Notes: generated from the letters alone by a model not told the origin. A DNA stretch of 64,000 nt from Nymphaea colorata (GCF_008831285.2 NC_045141.1:24785315-24849314), one strand, 5' to 3'. Shown: positions 34,201 to 46,534, counted from the stretch's first letter. Numbers and translations are program-made.

Positions 34201-37130
34201 AAGAATAGGAAGTCCTCTACCAAAACTTATCCTCTGGTCACCTGACGAAATGCTGCCTGCTCCTTTCTTTTGACCTTCCACTGGCAATGGCAGATTGTTA
34301 ACCACCTCAGGAACCGACTGAATCTTGGGATCTGATTTTGAGCTCGAGGACATTGGTGCTTTCCTTGTGCTTCCCATTGAAAATCCATTTATATTACCTT
34401 GCCTATTAGGAGCTATTGTACATATTGACAGGAATTTCCTAGTTTTGCAGAATCCACTCTGGACCAATCCTTTTGTAGGTTCATAATACCTACTACCTCC
34501 CAAGCGAATAAGGCTCCATGCTGAAGTTTTGAAAGGGCCATTCTCAGTAAGAGTGGGCAGAGAAAGTGACGGAAGAATATTTTCACAGTCTGGAAAATGA
34601 TTGAAAGCAACATTGGCACTCTCAAAGTCAAAAGGATCCTCACGAATACGCCTTGAACGGCCACAGGCACAGGCATGAAGGAAAACATAACCACTGCAAT
34701 GTTTCTTGAGAGAAGCATCTGATTTTGCATCAACATCAAGGTCACAAATGGTTGAATTTTGAGACACGAGTGACGTTGCGTCCTCATGCTCAACTCCATG
34801 TTTCTGGTGCATACACAGTCTTCCAGTTAAACTGACTGCATCACACAGCCGCCTCCCAGATTTCCATATGGAGTTACATTCTTCTTTCAGCTTTTCAGAA
34901 AACATTTGTACTGCTGATCCTTTCACCATTGAGAAAAATGCACGCAAGGCCTTCTCTAAATGCTCCTCATGAACTGTAGTTGGATAACAAGGTGGCAATC
35001 CTCCCATATAAACTTGTATAGCAGCTGGAAGAGCCTTCTGGCACCATCCAACTGAAAATTTCATATTTAGTCCTTTACCACCTTCCAGACATGATATAGC
35101 AGCATTAATTGCATCTCTTCCACTGGAGGTAACTTCTTTCCTATTCGACTGAATGGGCCTACTCATGTCACCTGACCGGTCAGATTCAAAAGCAAAATCC
35201 TCCTTTTCCTTCACAACGTTGTGTTTTACAGATATTAATGCATCTAGAAGCAGCTGAGTTGCTGACAACCAGTTCTCAAGGCTTGGAAGTTCAGGAGGAT
35301 TGCAAATTGCCTTTGTTGAACCACCACCAACACCAACGCTACTGCCTCCAGATGCAGCAGAAGCAGCTGCAGCTGCAGCTGCAACAGCTACCATACCAAC
35401 ACCAGCAGCAGAGCCACTACTTGGATTCATTGATAACCCTCCTCTGCCCCTGAGAATATCACATTGCCTGTATATAAATTCTCTGATCGATTGAACATCC
35501 TCTTTATATGGATTGTGGCTATTATTCTCAAGATGAAGAATATCCAAGGAAGCCTTTCCTTCCAACACCTGGTCAATGAGATCAGTGACAAAATTCAAGG
35601 ACTCCCCTTTATGGTTTGTTGACCTCTCTAGAAGAGCCACAGCCCTTGTAGCATCAATAGAAAACAACGCACCTCCAATTCCAGCTCCTGAACCCCCATG
35701 CCCCATTCCTCTCGAGCCCATGCTGGAGCCGGAATGTCCACCTTCTGTGGCACCTCCACTCAATGGTCGGCATTTCTTAATCAAGAATCGGATCTGGCCA
35801 TCAAGAGATGACTGTAATTTCTTCCTGAAACCACCTTCACTCTTACTTGCTGGACGAGATAACATTACTACAGAAGTTGAAGGATTTGAAGACACATTGC
35901 CTCTCAACAGTCCAACAGGTCCGCCAGATTGATTTGCAGACGACAACTCATCCGTCTGATCCTCAGCTTGCAATCCAGAACTGGCACAGTCTGAGAAATC
36001 ATCGACAAAGATGAAAAGAAGAACAGGAGCACATTGCCCGGGAAACAGTGACGAGTAAGATCCCGACATGAGCGAAACTGAAGCTGCATGCCGGCCGCCG
36101 GTTGCCGCAGGTCTGCTTGGGGATTTATTAGATGATTTGGCTCCTAAATTAGCTTGCTGTGATGATGACAACAAAAAGGAAGACGAAGAAGACTTGGGAA
36201 TCGTAATTTGAGATTTCACAAATGGAGCCAATGCGTGTTTAGCAGATTGAAGCAGCCGAAATTTCTTCAACAAATTCGTATCGAAGTGGGATCCTTCGTT
36301 TAGAAACATGATAACATGGCAAACCTGTCATCGCAATCCCTCAAATTCAACTAAGAAAATCGAAAACCCAACAAGAAAAACAATCGAATGGTTTCTGTTT
36401 TAACTAAAGAAAAACTCTAGTAGCATGACTTTCTGCATAGAGACTAAAAACACGAAAACCCGAACAAGACAGAACAAACAAACTAATGAATCTAATTCAC
36501 CGTCAATCCTAGGAACGCTCGGAATCATGAAATCTTCATAATTAGTACATTTTTAAAGAAAACTATCCGTCGCTGAAAACCATATGATCCTCCTGTGTAC
36601 CGAACATTCAAGAAACTCTAAATGAAATATAGAATCAGAAGACCAACCAAAAACAAGACTAGAATCCCACGAAGGTCATCGGACTCGCACTCTTCGAACG
36701 CGGAACCGCTCGCACAATGACGTCGTCCGGACGTCGAGAGCAGCAGGAAGACGATCCCCTTCTCCTTTTCGAAGTAGTAACTGATCCTTCTGCTCCGAAA
36801 CCAGTCGGAGATCGACTCCCCACCATCGTTCTCACTGTTCCTGAGGTCGGCATGGATGTCGATGTCCTGCTTTCCGGATCCGAAGACGTTGGCATCGAGA
36901 ATTCGGTTGAGCAGCTGCGTTGCCTCATCTGGGTCGCGGCCAATGAGACCTATGACTATTACGCCGTCGTTGTTTTGGACAGAAGAAGGTGGGTTGGGTT
37001 GGGTGGAGTTGGGAGGGAGGGAATGGGAGGAAGAGGATGCCGCAGAAGAGGAGGAGGAAGAGGTGGGAGGAGGTGGTGGTGGTGGTCTCACCAACACGCG
37101 CAAGGGCGTGGACGAAGCAGGGTGCTCCAT
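31281..37130 (-). CDS. SMG8: SMG8, nonsense-mediated mRNA decay factor
   Basis: SMG8 is a subunit of the SMG1 kinase complex that controls UPF1 phosphorylation in nonsense-mediated decay. Four minus-strand exons: 36648-37130, 33382-36324, 31610-31663 and 31281-31517, together 3717 nt (1238 aa), all in phase. The N-terminus is a Pro/Ser-rich linker, then a G-fold-like start VIVIGLIGRDPDEATQLL (57-74). The exon 1-2 junction joins RGILVLFL to VCHVIMFLNEGS, as in other plant SMG8 proteins. The C-terminal part has HECPHGHRFLLSAEHLELLG and the Cys pair CPYCGM (1114-1119), then QLQRIFLVTPPFPTVLATCP across the exon 2-3 junction. Length is normal for plants. The 1.7 kb second intron holds a hAT-like element. 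The start ATG at 37130 is the first in the open frame. Confidence 0.95.
32832..33278 (-). mobile_element. hAT-like MITE, copy 2, in SMG8 intron 2
   Basis: A 431-bp non-coding element (32840-33270) between 8-bp target duplications ATGCAAAC (32832-32839) and ATGCAAAT (33271-33278), matching at 7 of 8 positions. Its left end begins CAGTCTCAC and its right end reads TACACTG, so both termini start CAGT read inward. Along its length it matches the reverse complement of 13381-13829 (for example ACAACTTTG, ATTTTCATC, TTAAAACATTCCTTTTA). The strand is given relative to copy 1. Confidence 0.8.
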
Positions 37131-38842
37131 AGCAGGAGATTTGGGAGGAGGCTAACGCCTCATCGGCCGGTGCAGGTGTCTCGCCGCCCCCAATGGCCAA
37201 GGCTTCGTTGAGATTGAGTGTCTGCGCTGCACAAAGTCTCGATGGTTTCCCTGGGTCGGCTCAGATCATTGACTTCAACCGGAGGTGCTAGGGTACGTGA
37301 CCCGATTATTGACAATGGAGAGGCACTTCAATCAATTGAATGTAAGGAGATGGATAGGCAATGGTTCGAGAACACACGGGTCAGGGTAATCGTTAAGTGC
37401 TGAAGTATCAAACTCATGTTGGGTTTGGGCAAAATTATGAACAAGATCGATCCAGGAAAGCTAAACAAAATGAACTGCAGGTCACTGAGCACAGGGTGTC
37501 GTTTAGAGTCTCATTTAGACGTCGTTGGTTCTTCTGGTGAGTCGGTCATTAAGATTCTGGGAAGTTCTATGAAAATTCTATCCAATTTTTTATTGACATG
37601 TGTAAATTTTTCTTATAGATGTGGGGGGACATTCTCATTTGGGACCCTGATAGATAAAAAGTCATCTGTTCTTGATGGGGATAGTCAAAAGAGGTTGTTT
37701 ATAATCTCAGGTTTTGTTTTAGTCCAGGGTTCCACAAGCAAGGGTGCGATGAGTTTGTACGAAGTGTTCAGAATGATAAATTCTGCAGATAAGGACGTAG
37801 CAAGCTGTAGGCAAAGTAGCTGGAACGCGACTGAAGATACTCGACAACATACTTTTTTGAAGGCACAGCAAAGTGTTTCGTGTCAACTTAGCAATAATCG
37901 ATGATCTACTGATTAAAAAACAAATGGTTTCTTTGAAAATAGACAGTCATAGATCTGATTCACAGGTAAGAGATGCAACATTGCGTAGAACTTATCTGGT
38001 TAACTTCTAATTGCGAACAGTTGGGATTGAAAGTGAACTTTTTTTTTTATGGCAACCAATGTGTAGTCGAGCTAAAAGGAAAATGAAAGAATGTGCTCAC
38101 CTCCATTCAGACCCATCACCAGAAAGATGATCTCTGCGGACCGAAAAAGAGAAAGCACGGGTAAGCCTTGAGAGAAATTCTCGTGACCTTTGACGAACAA
38201 GTTTCAATCGAAGAAGCATGCTACAACAAAAAAAAGTGGAAACAATGAAGCAAATTCAGAAATGAGGAAAGATGTTCTCACTTGCTGTCTCAAAAGAAGA
38301 GTTTGGACTACATAGATAAGGGAGCTAAAGGCCGTTTGTGATCGATACAGATGAAATTGAAGTTCTTGTTCTTGACTTCACAGTTTAATGTGCAGTCTTC
38401 TCCAATTATCAGATACTGTAAGCAGAAGGAAAAAAGAACTAAACAAGTTCTGCAGAATGGATGATGAAGGTCACCGATACTCAAACTGCTTCTTCCACAC
38501 TACATTTTGAATCACTGAACTAAGAAAACTTGATTAATTTCCATCTTCTCTAGTGTGGCGTCGATTTGGATAGTGCAAACCTGCTACTCATGAGACAGGT
38601 CTGACTGGCCGAGCATTTGATGGTCGGGTGCATCGATGTCTCATTACTTGTTTGGAGATTGTAGACGGAAGATCCTATGATGGCAATACTAATAGACGGA
38701 GTACTCAAGCTGTCGAACTCTTGACCTTTTTTATTTGAAAATCTTATAATAAGCATCCCTTTAATGTATTTAGTCCCAATAAAAGACCGCAACAAATTAA
38801 ATGTGGCCTATGAATAATCCAAGATATAAGTGGCCTTGGATA

Positions 38843-38906
<64 letters not shown>

Positions 38907-38907
38907 A

Positions 38908-38948
<41 letters not shown>

Positions 38949-39236
38949 GAGGATAGAACACGAATAGAAAGCTACCAAAGCAATTCCAAGAACTTACTGG
39001 TAAAATTTGACAACAGGTAAGGACATTTGCAAATATACAAAAAATGCAAAAATCCAAAGTAGTCAAAGACGATGCGAGCGCAATTATAAGAAGTAGATTG
39101 CTGTGGCTTCACTTCATGGGATTGGGATCCCACTAAATACATTTGGTGTTCTGCAACAAATCTTAGAGAGATTGAGTGCACATAGTAAGCTGTTTAGTCA
39201 TCGCATTTCTTGTCATTAATCATCGACTTCCGGAGT
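37131..39236. other. Intergenic upstream of SMG8
   Basis: Includes the SMG8 promoter and 5' UTR. A 162-codon open frame at 37416-37904 (+) has no recognisable domain; it could be part of an unrecognised transcript divergent from SMG8, or chance. A long CT then TA microsatellite lies at 38843-38945. The last few hundred bases would be the 3' UTR of the small gene at 39.2-39.8 kb if that gene is real. Confidence 0.45.
38843..38945. repeat. Compound (CT)n(TA)n microsatellite
   Basis: About 64 bp of CT units with three TTT interruptions, passing directly into about 39 bp of TA units with one TG variant. It is the longest simple repeat in the window and probably polymorphic. Confidence 0.95.
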
Positions 39237-39760
39237 TCAATACTTGTAAGGGAAATGACCAATCAAGGGTCTGATTTGGGCTCTTTCGCTTTCATAAGAA
39301 TTACGTGCCAAAACTGAAGCAATTCCTGCTACGCCAATAGTCAGCTTCACTCCACACCCGAAACAAAACAAAAAAGAAAGAAATAAAAGCAAAACTCTGA
39401 GATGAAGATTATAGCATGTTGCATTGAGTTCTTTGTTATGATATTTAATTCGTGCAACGTGATTCAGAATATAAAGAAGTAAGTAGTTTTCAATTTGTTG
39501 GTAGTGGTCTCCATAAAATGATTTCTTTTCATGAACAACACTTAATAATCTCTTGTAAACTGAAGATTGTGAATCAGTAAGAAATATATTTATTCTTTTA
39601 AACAAATGAAAAAGTTTACAGTAAAAAATTTAAAATCATTTGAAAATAATAAAAGTGAACGAGCACCAGTTAATATAAAGTCCAGTCTACTACCGATTTG
39701 ATTTGGAAGGCCTATTTTTTCTGCGTCGGGACCCCGAGAGAAGAACTCGTCGCTCCACAT
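39237..39760 (-). CDS. Candidate small two-exon gene, 59-aa membrane-type protein
   Basis: Tentative. Two minus-strand exons, 39694-39760 and 39237-39349, join with a GT donor and AG acceptor in matching phase to give 180 nt (59 aa). The product starts MWSDEFFSRGPDAEKIGLPN, has one hydrophobic segment at about residues 24-36 (LTIGVAGIASVLA), and ends RPLIGHFPYKY. That is a plausible single-span small protein, for example of an organelle membrane. An AG acceptor 7 nt before the ATG suggests a 5'-UTR intron. I do not recognise the family. The acceptor at 39350-39351 is separated from its pyrimidine tract by about ten bases, and a 59-aa frame could arise by chance. Confidence 0.4.
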
Positions 39761-41300
39761 CTCAAATCTGCAGACGGAATATGAGCAGTGGCGGAGCAAC
39801 ATGGGCAGCTGGGCTCACAAAATATGTTTATTTTTACATTGTTATTTTAAAATATCGGCCGATACTGGCCCTAATCCCGATTAAATAATGTGAGTAATGT
39901 AATTTCAGACTGGAAGTCCTTGATGTTTTATATCAATGTACTTATCATGGACCCTTAGTGTTTGGGCCGAATACAAGTTAATCGCTAATTTTTCACTCAT
40001 ATTTAAAAATATTTCCTGTATTGCATTTTTGAAACAACTAAATGGGTCGATCTCGAATTTTCTAGTGAGATCGTCTCTTCTTCAATGGAATTTGCACTTT
40101 TCCATCTTCGTCTTGTAGCAGAGATAGAAGAAAATCAGATAATAGATCCAAAATATGCATATTGCATTGATAAGCATCATTTCACCTACTCATATTCACT
40201 TCCAAGCAGAAAAGTTCATGCAAAAACAATTAGAAAGGTACCAAGTGCAAAACATGTTTTTCATCCAAGATATAGAATGTTGGATACAAATTTTTATTAT
40301 TACATCTCAAAATATCAACTATCTAATAAACCACATCGTTATCATCCTTACTGAGATGTACTTTATAATTAATATGTCAGTGAGGAATATGGTCCGAAGT
40401 CACTACAAGAGAAGGGCCTCTACCAACCACTATAAGAATTTCACGTGTTTGCGCTAAGCTATGTTTGATATGAGATATGAGGCTACCACAGATTTTAAAA
40501 CCATGAATCTATGTTCAGACTCCTCCCCCCTTCGGACTACAAATCTAAGCTAGACTTGAGATCTCCAATTGAGATATCCAATTTATTACAAATTGAACAC
40601 CTTTACTAATCTATATCCAGTTAGCTAGAAGCCTTTCTTTCACAATTAATGTCAGCTTAACGCGTGGTTGACTCCGAAGAGCGTAGCATAGTTGGTTGAA
40701 CTAGCGAGCCGATGAAAGTTTAGTCGTCAGGTCGATTTTCATGGGCATTTACTATTTTGAACTGCAAACACTGGATACATGGCACTTTAGTTGATGGGTA
40801 TCTCACTTCCCACCAGATTTCGAAGCAGCTCTGCACTTTGGATGCAGCGAGAAATGAGAAGGGGCTCTCGCCTCTTCAATCCCTCTGTGCTCCCTGTCCA
40901 CATATCTCCAAAACTTAGGGAAATTTTATGTAATGCATGATGGTTTCGCTTTAATTAAGGCTGTCACATTATTAAAATTAGGAACCTGAACCTGCTTTTC
41001 TCTAGTTACCTCCAATGATCATATTTAGTTTCATGAAAGCATCAGGTGATGTCCCAAATTTATTATATGTGAAGAAAGGTCGCCCATCCCTTTCTGTCGT
41101 CATTTATGGTTGTTAATCATGTCTGGAGCACAATCAAATCATGATTTGAGGTGTTTTGTTTCCATAAGCCAACTTAAAAACACTCGCTTTCAACACTCAC
41201 CCATGTTCTCATTTGTTGCTCATGAGCGAGGAGTTGGGAACACAATATAGATGCAAATCATGTCAAAGCGCAAGGACGAAGTTTTCTCGTAAACTTCAAA

Positions 41301-41465
41301 GTATGTCACAAATAATCGTTCTTGAAAAAATATCGGCAAGGTCTTTCTCAAGTTTTTTTTTTTTTTTTTTAGTGAACTTGTTTTTTTTTCAAAAAAAATT
41401 GGAAAAAAATAAAATAAATGAGAAACTAATGAAGAACTGAAAAATTTATCAAAAATCACGAAAAA
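41301..41465 (+). mobile_element. hAT-like MITE, truncated copy 3
   Basis: Starts GTATGTCACAAATAATCGTTCTTG, then ATATCGGCAAG, TTTCTCAAGTTTTT, an ACTTG block, and AAATAAATGAGAAACTAATGAAG. These follow the order of the first third of copy 2 read in reverse. The remainder of the element is absent, and no target duplication could be defined. Confidence 0.55.
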
Positions 41466-42263
41466 AAAGAAGATTATTCATTTGTGTCGAGATTTTCAAA
41501 ATCAGTACATACATTCTTCTTTCTGCTCATTAATAATGAAGACCAGATGACCGTAGAGAGAAGCTGAAATCCACAAAATCTCAGGTCCAAGGGAAAACAA
41601 GCATGGCAGAGGGAGCCTGTCCATTACCAAAGATTTTCGAGGACTGCCCACTTTATCGTAGGCTAATAAGATTTCGACACACTGAAGAACTCCCCATCAG
41701 AAAAAAGGAGATAAGATAAAAGAAGAAGAGAATGCAGGAAAATCTTTTCACTAATTGGTTTCAGAAGACTACTGCACTGATTCATGCAATAATCGGGGGA
41801 AGAATATGGAATCCCTCCGCCCAAAAAGAAGCCAAGCAAATAAATATTGGAATTGAAAAGTTGGAGGCTTTATGCCTTGCACGAAACGAGGCTGCCCTGC
41901 CCCAGAAGATGGTTGTTCTTCATGCGGGGGAGGGGAGAAGGGACCTACCTCATATCATGCGTCAACAGGAACAATGTTAATAATTAACAAGGTTAGGGCC
42001 CCCCACCCACTGAGCCTGCATTTTGTTTTTTCCTCCTCCCTGCAGCATCCCTTCACTACCCGCCATTTCACGTTTTCAAAAGCGTAGAATCTGCATAAAG
42101 AGGAAAAGGGTCCAACTAAATCCTGATAATCCCCTGAAAAATGGCCCCAAGACAATTTCCTTTTCTCTCTCTCGATTTTAGATTTGATGGGTAGGTAACA
42201 TTTATATCACCAATTCAATTCCAATAGGCAGAGGCCGAGTGACAGGGGGCTTGTTAGCTAATT

Positions 42264-42394
42264 TATATATATATATATATATATATAAATTGAAATTTTT
42301 TAGTTGCGATAATGTATTTTTTGGATTCGAGTTTATATCCGAATAAGTTTGTTGGACAGTTTGGCCTGCCCTTGAAAAAAATCCTCGCTTCGGC
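42264..42394. repeat. TA microsatellite and dispersed repeat, copy 2
   Basis: A (TA)n run at about 42264-42287 is followed directly by 107 bp (42288-42394) that matches 19017-19134: AGTTGCG, TTTTTTGGATTCG, TCCGAATAA, TTGGAC, CCTGCCC, an A-run and TCCTCGCTTC in the same order. Identity is high across the shared blocks. Confidence 0.7.
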
Positions 42395-42807
42395 TCATTG
42401 GCGTTAGTCATTTCGATCCAGATTAGCTTAATATGTGTGCATGTGTGTGTTAATTCAAATTAACTACAAAAGTTTTGTGGTTCAATATAAAAAAAAATTC
42501 AATTCTTCTAGATGAAAAGTACCTTGACTGTAGAAATTTGGTTTTTAACAGTGTTGATCACTTCAAGATGTTAATATTTAATCCGGGAGATATAATGCAG
42601 CCAAGTCTGAAAATTTGAGATATCATATAGCGCTTACCCCGGGCAAGAAAAAAAAAAGAAACACCAGTTACGTCTTCCTTTTGTTTGCTTGTTTGATGCC
42701 TCTTTCTCGCACACAATGTGATTGTTAGATGGAAAATCATATCGTATCTGGATTGGACATCGCCTGAGAAAACAATAGTACATCCATCTTCAGTGTCTGC
42801 TCATGAA

Positions 42808-42925
42808 GCGAGGTTTTATTCTTCTCTACTCTCTATGATTTCATGGCTGGCCAGGTTAATTCTGTCGCGAGGTTTTATTCCTCTCTACTCTCTATGATTT
42901 CATGGCTGGCCAGGTTAATTCTGTC
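42808..42925. repeat. 59-bp tandem duplication, nearly perfect
   Basis: Units 42808-42866 and 42867-42925 each begin GCGAGGTTTTATTC and end TTAATTCTGTC. They differ at one base (T versus C at unit position 15), so the duplication is very young. Confidence 0.95.
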
Positions 42926-43456
42926 AGCTCCTTTTCGCTTTTGCGTTTATACTTAATAATTACAATTGGGTATCAACTTGTCTTTTTCTTCTTGGATTAG
43001 ACGCTCATGACTGTAACTTATAGCGGCAGCTGATGTGTTCAAACTTGTACCATTTGAAGTTCACATGGCGATCTGCGATTCCAATGGAGGATAGATTATA
43101 AAGTACTGATGCTGGCTCCCTTACGAGTGCATCAGATTGTACACTATGTCAAGGGAGAGCTGATGGGTACGTGTATAATTAATTCTTCAGTTATATTCAC
43201 TATATGCTTACAGTAAAATGGGTATATGACAGTGGATCAGGCGATATTGCATAAAGAGCTAAGATCATCTCAATCTGCAACATTGCATAGAAATCATTAA
43301 ACTACTCTCATTTTGTTTTTAAGAAGTTTTTCTATTTCCTTCTTATTATCAAAACGGTTGGTATATAGACTCAAGTTTGGATATTAAACTTGTGACTTTG
43401 ATCTCTAATTTGAAGTTTCTTATGACCAAGAGGTTAACAACCTACCACTCAGAAAG

Positions 43457-43652
43457 AGGTTCGAAGGCCCCCATTCCCCCTCTCCTTAGGATCATAGGCT
43501 ACATCTAGATATAGGTGGGATACGGTACATTCATCAACTAGATTGACACGATCTCATCATTTATAGTTCAAGAAAGTAGCACCCATATGAATTGAACTGA
43601 CGACATGTCTTTTATGAAACCCGCATGTTCAACTATGTCATGCACCTTGAGA
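43457..43652 (-). repeat. Degenerate SINE related to the 28.9 kb copy
   Basis: On the minus strand it shows a tRNA-like head with a B box close to CAGTTCAATTC, and preceding blocks resembling AAGGGGCATAGCGTAG of the 28.9 kb SINE (here AAGGTGCATGACATAG). The body includes CCCCCATTCC as in the reference copy. It has many substitutions and no clear target duplication. Confidence 0.55.
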
Positions 43653-44591
43653 ATAGAGATTTGTGGCACCTGTGGTCTACCAAGTTAGCCTCCAGCGTCT
43701 GACAACAACTAAGAGGTTTTAATTGATGATCAATATGCAGCTCTAAATTTGCTTACTGTAAAACCCAGAAGAAAATTGGCCGAATGAACTTTTGGTAGGA
43801 GGCCGAGGGCAAACAACCCAGTGGCATGCACGCGGTAAACATGGAGAAAAGTGTTTCAAGATACTTGGTCTTGTGTTTGATTCAATTTCCAGTGGGAGAC
43901 AGTTCGCCTTAGAACTGTTTTGTCTGAGAACAAGTTTCTCCGCCGCTATATATTCAAACACGTCCCTTACGGTTGCTCTTGTCGACTAAAAAGCTCATAA
44001 AAAAGAAACGAATAAAAAATGGAAAAGTTAGGCAACATCATTTCCAGGTAGCGAACGAAGTGTGAGTTCATCATGGAAAGCATTCTCGAAGTAGTTACAG
44101 AATGATAGTCCCATGAGTAGACCTAGCGCTAGGCACCCACGTAGTCTTGACCGCTCTAGGTCATCTTCCCGGTTGGTGGGATCTCTTGACCTTGACCAAG
44201 TAAAAGTGGGTCTTGACCCTTTAATCACTTCCCCACGCAATCTCACGTAAGCCTGACCAACTAGTCTGAGTTCTCTCTCTCTTTGTTTTCTTATAATCCC
44301 CTTGATGCAGCAAAGGCGAGAACTACTTTACCAGGCCACCGTTTTAAAAAAATGATGCGGTCTCGAACCAGCAGGCACCATGTCCCTAAAAGTTAACCAA
44401 AGGAGAAGTTTGCCCACAAACAAATACTAAGAAAGGACACAAGATTGTAGCTGTGCGAAGTAAAGAGAGCCACAGAGACAGCCTGCTTTGGTGTAGGCAC
44501 GATGAAAAAGTTCATAATAATTCAATTAGTACTAGCTCTAAGCTAGCTTTTCCATTAATAAATGTTTCTGATTTGTTTGCTTGGTGCATGC

Positions 44592-44675
44592 GAGTGCCCC
44601 TGTGTGCGTGTGCATGTACGCGTGCAAATATGCGTGTGCCCCTCTGTGCGTGTGCATGTACGCGTGCAAATGTGT
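44592..44675. repeat. 42-bp tandem duplication (GTGCG-rich)
   Basis: Two units with a 42-bp period share TGTGCGTGTGCATGTACGCG followed by TGCAAAT. They differ at a few positions. The sequence is alternating purine-pyrimidine and is flanked by further TGTG words. Confidence 0.85.
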
Positions 44676-45955
44676 AAAGGTGTGAATTCAAGAGTTTCAA
44701 ATTTGCATTTGAGATCCAAAACCTCAATTTGGACTTAAATGTACTAAAAATTAACAGCTTGAATACTCTATGCCTCTCTTGTTGAGCTATGCATGATATA
44801 AAAGTCATCCACTCAACATGATCATATGATAAATTTAAGTTATTGAATCGATTTACGAGACCAACTCAATAGTATTTCTTGCATATATTCATGCGTGTGA
44901 ATGTGGGCAACGTGTGTACATGTAAAGGCAGCATCACAAGATGACAAGCAGCTACAGGCTGCCAGTGAGGGGTGGTGGTGGCCGGGCTGCCGTGAGGAAC
45001 GGAGCTCCGGCCACGTGCAGCGTGGCGGCCCACACTAAGCCCCCTCGTGTGCAAATGGGATGATCACCAACTTGATATACAGAACTTGCTATTGTTGCTG
45101 CTGCTGCTGGTAATGCAAGTTGACAGGAGCACAATGGCGGGTGGCCGAGGGCCCAACCCCGTGCAAGCATTCATTTATGTGGAGACAAGACTGCTTTCTG
45201 CATTGTCTGGGACTCAACTCACTGCACCAACACCAATCGACAACAACTTTTGTTTCTCTGTACCCTCTTTCATTAAAAAACAAGCATAACTTGCTGAAAC
45301 CTAACACCAGAGTGTGAGAGAGAGAGAGGGTCCAAGATCGTAGGCGCTGCTGACAGGCCTGTTTCGCGTCTAAAGCTACAGGCCTTGACAGATCAAAGGT
45401 TCACCATGTGAATCCAAAACTATTTCACAAGTTGTGCCGTTTCTGTTGTTGAAATAGTAAATATTTATGCTTCTGTTAGTCGCTTTTTTATAAGTTGATG
45501 AAGCCATTAATTGTTTGATGATCTTAATGAATCACGTAAAGGGCAACTCAAAATATTCTTAAAGGATGTTTCTGTGCCTGATGATGAACTCGGTCCTCCA
45601 GTTTTAATTGAGAAACAGCCACAATTAACAGAATTAATTACTGAAACCTGCCTAAGGAGCGCGGGCAACGCACACAGAGATGAACCATAATAGTTGTGAA
45701 TATAAGGATGGGTATGTGTAAGCACCGACTGTCTAAGATGTACATAAATGCCGAGACAAATATTCAAGCACCGACAGTCCAAGAGATTTAATGGCATGCC
45801 TCGAACTTTCGTTTCATTCGTCGGTCTGTATATTGTATGCAGTTTCAGCATCCTTTTTCTTACACACCATTAAATATCATCGACCTCAGTGTTTGTTTAT
45901 CCATGCCCCAGTCACGCCCATATTCTCTCCTCTTTCTCTTGATTATATATATATA

Positions 45956-45988
<33 letters not shown>

Positions 45989-46448
45989 TAATGATTTGTG
46001 TCAATTTCGAGGAATGGTACTGAAATGGGAGCTTATCTTAATGACTAAATACCTGTTCATGGCTATATTTTATTATAAACTCACTAAAGCTTAGCTAGCT
46101 AGAATATGGAAGATCAGAAAGATGAGGAGGCATTTCATTTCAGAAAAGGTGAAGATGTGGTGGAGAAAAAGCAGGGAGGACCAGGAAAGCGAAAAGGGGA
46201 GAGAGGATAAAGTTGACGCTAGTGCTAAGACCAGTTGTCGTGTCAGCTTGAAGAGTGCAGGTTTGTGTAGAATATTCACAGAAACAGAGAGAGAGAGAGA
46301 GAGTAAAGCTTAGAATGTGGGAGACAACCAAAAATAACAGGTTGATGCAATTCCTCTTTCATTTTTAGCGCTTGTGGGTCCGCCAGCCACCAACACGCTG
46401 GGGGGATCTCTACCAAGATCTGGTCATCATCTCCTCCACCTTGTGCAG

Positions 46449-46456
46449 TATATAAG
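46449..46456 (+). promoter_or_regulatory. Candidate TATA box of WAT1
   Basis: TATATAAG lies 79 nt upstream of the WAT1 initiator codon (first T to ATG about 86 nt), in a context (GCAGTATATAAGCATCCC) typical of plant core promoters. Transcription would start near 46480, giving a 5' UTR of about 55 nt with CT-rich sequence. Confidence 0.6.
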
Positions 46457-46534
46457 CATCCCATTTCTCCATCGTCAACCTCCATCCATCTTCATTACAG
46501 TCATCTCTCTTTCTCTCTCATTCTATCTCTAGCA

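Larger units (their letters stand above)
39761..46534. other. Gene-poor stretch upstream of WAT1
   Basis: About 6.8 kb with repeats but no gene I can support: a truncated hAT-like MITE at about 41301-41465, a dispersed repeat at 42288-42394 next to a TA microsatellite, a 59-bp tandem duplication at 42808-42925, a degenerate SINE at about 43457-43652, a 42-bp tandem duplication at 44592-44675, GA/CT and TA tracts near 45.9-46.0 kb and 46.29 kb, and the WAT1 promoter at the right end. Confidence 0.5.

Noticed and set aside
34413-34799. Alternative-frame open stretch of 128 codons inside SMG8
   Set aside because: It lies wholly within the long SMG8 exon in another frame and has no family signature.
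45507-45851. GATGATGA ... CTGA pair resembling C/D snoRNA boxes near 45.58-45.66 kb
   Set aside because: The boxes are about 80 nt apart but lack convincing terminal stems and internal C'/D' boxes, so chance is likely.
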